Assembly: GCF_019396325.1 (NCBI RefSeq)
Contig: NZ_JAHKRO010000001.1
Coordinates: forward strand, 62,001-126,000
Length of the DNA: 64,000 nt
Source of the DNA: Nonomuraea ceibae
GTDB taxonomy: Bacteria > Actinomycetota > Actinomycetes > Streptosporangiales > Streptosporangiaceae
Reading direction: 5' to 3'
Part shown: one piece after another, positions 61,131-64,000 of the stretch
How the letters are laid out: each line of letters begins with the position of its first letter
How positions within the stretch are numbered: the first letter of the stretch is position 1
The notes under the pieces: model-generated
Seen by the model: only the letters and a program-made list of their open reading frames with translations
What the model was told of the DNA's origin: nothing
Database searches by the model: none
Translations under genes and position numbers: made by a program

Positions 61131-63320
61131 ATGGCATCGGGCAGATCCATCAGATTCAAGATCTCGACGCTGCTCATCATCCCGTTGATCTCCCTGGTGG
61201 CACTCTGGGGCTTCGCCGCGAGCACCACGTCGAGAGAGGCGCTCAACCTCCTCAAGGTCGAGACCTTCTGGAACGGGATCATCAACCACGCCGACACCCT
61301 GATCGTCCAGCTCCAGGCCGAACGCCTGGCCTCCGCCGAGCTGATGTCCGGCGTCACCACCGACACCCGCAAGCTGGCCGACATCCGGGCCACGTCCGAC
61401 GAGGTCAGGAAGCGGCTCAAGGACAGCGCGCTGGCCGAGGACACCCAGGAGTCGCTCACCGAGGACATGAAGGTCCAGCTCCAGGCCGCGCTCAAGGCCG
61501 TCGACGGGCTGTCGGAGATCCGCCGCCAGGTCGACGAGCGGGCGCTGTCCCCGCACGACCTGGTCAACCGGTACGCCGCCATCCCCGACGCCATCGACCG
61601 CCTCTACGCGGCCTTCACCGTCAGCACCGACGTCGAGCTGTCACGCCAGTCTCAGGGCCTCATCGCCGTCCAGCAGGTGCGCGAACTGCTCAGCCGTGAG
61701 CACGCGCTCATCGTCGCGGGCAACGGCGGCGACGACGAGCCGACCAAGTGGACGATGGCCGAGGTGCACATGCTGGCTGGCCTCGACGGGGCCAGGACCT
61801 ACCTGTTCCCCAAGGCCCTGGCCAACCTCGACGCCGAGATGCGCGCCCCGCTGGAGCGGGTCGCCGCCTCCCCCCGCCACGCCACGATGGAACGGGCGCT
61901 GCAGACCTACGTCGCCGGCGACAAGGTCGACCTCCAGCTCTGGCGCGGCACCGTCGACCCCGTGCTGAAGGACTACACCGAGGCCGTCAACGCCGCCGGC
62001 GGCATCCTGCTGAGCCGGATGGAGCCCGCCGGCATGGTCGTCATCGTGCGGGCCGCCGTGGCCGGCGCGCTCGGCCTCATCGCCGTCGTCTTCTCCGTGT
62101 TCGTCTCGATCCGCGTCGGCCGGCGCGTCTCCCGCGAGCTGGCCGAGCTCCGCCACACCGCGCTCGACCTCGCCGAGATCCGGCTGCCCGAGGTCGTCGC
62201 CAAGCTGCGCTCCGGCGAGCAGGTGGACATCGCCGCCGAGGCGCCGCCCCTCACCGTGGCCGAGGGCGCGACCAGCGAGGTCGCCGACCTGGCCACCGCC
62301 TTCGACAGCGTCCAGCACACCGCCGTGGACGCCGCCGTGGAGCAGGCCAGGCTCCGCGAGGGCGTCGCCGAGGCGCTGCGCAACCTGGCCCGGCGCAGCC
62401 AGTCGCTGGTGCAGCGGCAGCTCAAGCTGCTCGACGAGATGCAGCGCCAGACCGAGGAGCCCGAGGCGCTGGAGCGGCTGTTCAAGCTCGACCACCTGAC
62501 CACCCGCATGCGCCGCCACGCCGAGGGCCTGGTGCTGCTCTCCGGCGGCAGCGCCGGGCGCAGGTGGCGCGGCGTCATCCCGGTCGAGGACGTGCTCAGC
62601 GGCGCAGCCGGCCAGGTCGAGGACTACACCCGGGTCCGCGTCTATCCGATGCCCGAGTGCGGCATCGCCGGCGCGGCCGTGGCCGACCTCATGCATCTGT
62701 TCGCCGAGCTGATCGAGAACGCCGCCACGTTCTCCTCCCCGGGCAACGAGGTGTCCGTCCGCGGCGAGCTGGTCGGCAAGGGGTTCGCCGTCGAGGTGGA
62801 GGACCGCGGGCTCGGCATGTCGGACGCCGACCGCGACGCCGTCAACCGCCGCCTGTCCAGCCCGCCCGACTTCGACCCGGCGCAGACCGAACGACTCGGC
62901 TTCGCCGTCGTCGGCATGCTCGCCGCCCGCCACGGCATCAGCGTGACGCTCAAGCCCTCCCCGTACGGGGGCACCACGGCCATCGTGCTCGTGCCGGGCT
63001 CCCTGGTGCAGCCGATGCCGTCGCCCCAGCCGATGCAGCAGCTCGAATCCGTCTCGGTCTCGGTCGTGAGCAACGACACCGGGCCGGGAGAGCTGCCCCG
63101 CCGCGTCCGTACCAACAGGCGGAGCATCGAGCCGCGGCAGGAGGCGGGGCTGCCCAGGCGCGTCCGGCAGGCCAACCTGCCGCAGCAGCTCAGGCAACCG
63201 CAGGAACCCGCCGAGCCCGTCGAGGAGCGCTCACCAGAGGAGGCCAGGGCCCTGCTCTCCTCGCTCCAGTCGGGCTGGCAGCGCGGGCGTCAGGATACCG
63301 ACCAGGATGGGGGAGCGTGA
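61131..63320 (+). CDS. cvnA: conservon sensor histidine kinase-like protein CvnA
   Basis: 729 residues. A nitrate/nitrite-sensing-like extracytoplasmic region between two membrane helices (ISTLLIIPLISLVALWGF and VVIVRAAVAGALGLIAVVFSVFV), a helical linker, the kinase-like region LARRSQSLVQRQLKLLDEMQ and an HATPase domain (ELIENAATFSSPGNEV, VEDRGLGMSDADRD, LGFAVVGMLAARHGI). The C-terminus is Arg/Gln/Pro-rich. CvnA proteins form membrane complexes with small GTPases. GTG 63317 overlaps its stop. Confidence 0.88.
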   Translation: MASGRSIRFKISTLLIIPLISLVALWGFAASTTSREALNLLKVETFWNGIINHADTLIVQLQAERLASAELMSGVTTDTRKLADIRATSDEVRKRLKDSALAEDTQESLTEDMKVQLQAALKAVDGLSEIRRQVDERALSPHDLVNRYAAIPDAIDRLYAAFTVSTDVELSRQSQGLIAVQQVRELLSREHALIVAGNGGDDEPTKWTMAEVHMLAGLDGARTYLFPKALANLDAEMRAPLERVAASPRHATMERALQTYVAGDKVDLQLWRGTVDPVLKDYTEAVNAAGGILLSRMEPAGMVVIVRAAVAGALGLIAVVFSVFVSIRVGRRVSRELAELRHTALDLAEIRLPEVVAKLRSGEQVDIAAEAPPLTVAEGATSEVADLATAFDSVQHTAVDAAVEQARLREGVAEALRNLARRSQSLVQRQLKLLDEMQRQTEEPEALERLFKLDHLTTRMRRHAEGLVLLSGGSAGRRWRGVIPVEDVLSGAAGQVEDYTRVRVYPMPECGIAGAAVADLMHLFAELIENAATFSSPGNEVSVRGELVGKGFAVEVEDRGLGMSDADRDAVNRRLSSPPDFDPAQTERLGFAVVGMLAARHGISVTLKPSPYGGTTAIVLVPGSLVQPMPSPQPMQQLESVSVSVVSNDTGPGELPRRVRTNRRSIEPRQEAGLPRRVRQANLPQQLRQPQEPAEPVEERSPEEARALLSSLQSGWQRGRQDTDQDGGA

Positions 63321-63694
63321 TCGTGAGCCGCGAGCACGAGTGGGTTGACGACGAGGCCGGGCCCGTGGTCCGGCCGTACGCGGTGGCGCGGGGGCGCACC
63401 AAGGCCACCGCATCGCTCGACCTGCTGGCGACCGTGGCCCCGACGGGGCAGCAGGCGCCCGCGCACGCCGATCTCGGCACGCAGCACCGGCGGCTGCTCG
63501 CCTGCGTGGCCGCCCAGGCGCGGCCGGTCGCGGAGGTGGCCTCCGAGCTCAACCTGCCGGTGCAGGTCGCCCGGGTGCTCCTCGGCGACCTGCTCGGCTA
63601 CGGCCTGGTGGCGGTGCGCGCGCCGATCTCCAAGGGGTCCTCCCCGACGGAGAGCCTCCTCAGAGAGGTGATCAACGGCCTGCGGGCGCTCTAG
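63317..63694 (+). CDS. cvnC: conservon protein CvnC (DUF742)
   Basis: 125 residues. GPVVRPYAVARGRTKATASLDLLATV, then HRRLLACVAAQARPVAEVASELNLPVQVARVLLGDLLGYGLV, the DUF742 winged-helix-like fold. GTG 63317 overlaps the cvnA stop (GTGA), so it is coupled. The roadblock-type gene cvnB, normally between A and C, is absent. Its TAG stop shares the palindrome CTAG with the convergent cvnD stop. Confidence 0.87.
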   Translation: MIVSREHEWVDDEAGPVVRPYAVARGRTKATASLDLLATVAPTGQQAPAHADLGTQHRRLLACVAAQARPVAEVASELNLPVQVARVLLGDLLGYGLVAVRAPISKGSSPTESLLREVINGLRAL

Positions 63695-64000
63695 CCGGCG
63701 GCGGTCAGCGTCCGCAGCGAGTGCTCGACCAGGGTGATCATGACTTCCTTGGCCGAGGCGCGCCGCCGCACGTCGCACAGCATCACGGGCACCCCGTCGT
63801 CGAGGTCGAGCGCGATCCGCACGTCGTCGACGCTGTGCTGGTCGGCGCCGTCGAAGCAGTTGACCGCCACCACGAACGGGGTCCCGCGCTGCTCGAAGTA
63901 GTCGACCGACGGGAAGCAGTCGGTCAGCCGCCGGGTGTCGGCGATGACGACGGCGCCCAGCGCCCCGTAGGACAGCTCGTCCCACATGAACCAGAACCGC
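63691..64000 (-). CDS. cvnD: conservon GTPase CvnD, 5' end outside window
   Basis: The frame continues beyond 64000 with RFWFMWDELS, so the visible 100 or so residues are the C-terminal half. LGAVVIADTRRL, SVDYFEQRGTPFVVAVNCFDGAD and DVRRRAS match the small GTPase-like CvnD (the VNCF motif is its NKxD counterpart). It belongs to another conservon on the minus strand, whose other genes lie outside the window. Confidence 0.85.
   Translation of the reverse strand, partial: RFWFMWDELSYGALGAVVIADTRRLTDCFPSVDYFEQRGTPFVVAVNCFDGADQHSVDDVRIALDLDDGVPVMLCDVRRRASAKEVMITLVEHSLRTLTAAG

Noticed and set aside
61641..63197. 518-residue minus-strand frame in cvnA
   Set aside because: Shadow of the cvnA gene; its composition is characteristic of antisense GC-rich frames.

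Overview
The window is high-GC chromosomal DNA from an actinobacterium, most likely a Streptosporangiales organism such as Nonomuraea. This rests on pervasive GC-rich codon use with many GTG starts, three SigE-family sigma factors, a MacS/MacR-type two-component pair, a PPOX/F420-type protein, parts of two conservon (Cvn) operons, a c-di-AMP riboswitch upstream of a cell-wall hydrolase, and a streptogrisin-type protease. No phage, transposase, integrase or CRISPR array was seen. Gene density is normal and almost all long antisense open frames are shadows.

1-12.7 kb: end of a MinD/ParA-like ATPase, tRNA-Ser(UGA), STAS protein, Nudix-NYN fusion, M15 peptidase lipoprotein, a three-gene operon of a drug-efflux MFS with two small SPW-like membrane proteins, a secreted serine protease, two VOC proteins, a GNAT, a MacS/MacR-type system and small redox and housekeeping genes. 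12.8-14.9 kb: a four-gene cassette with a WXG-type protein and two YbaB/EbfC-like proteins, resembling type VII secretion-associated loci. 15-20 kb: a TagO/WecA-type transferase, a secreted protein, a nucleotidyltransferase next to a SMI1/KNR4 protein, DUF418, and tRNA-Ser(GCU). A tight cluster of DnaA boxes follows at 20.06-20.16 kb.

20-30 kb: YceI/MarR pair, an orphan SigE-family sigma factor, a Cys-rich protein coupled to a MauE-like membrane protein, an AAA ATPase beside an 18-bp perfect inverted repeat, and two paralogous sigma-factor/membrane-sensor modules that bracket a MaoC protein and a riboswitch-controlled CHAP hydrolase. 30-36 kb: a four-gene operon with a radical SAM enzyme and a divergent Lgt-like protein (possible lipid chemistry), a two-component system, and tRNA-Arg(ACG).

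36-51 kb: secreted and membrane proteins, a FAD oxidoreductase, a Fur-KatG oxidative-stress pair, a vanadium haloperoxidase-like protein, a decayed MFS gene, DUF72, a zinc alcohol dehydrogenase, and thiC under a TPP riboswitch. 51-64 kb: a TPR-like protein, AraC plus a styrene-monooxygenase-type pair (StyA/StyB), MarR with prolyl aminopeptidase sharing a palindromic operator, VOC, a saccharopine-dehydrogenase-like protein divergent from TetR, DUF998, and an incomplete conservon (CvnA, CvnC) that meets a second CvnD tail to tail at the window end.
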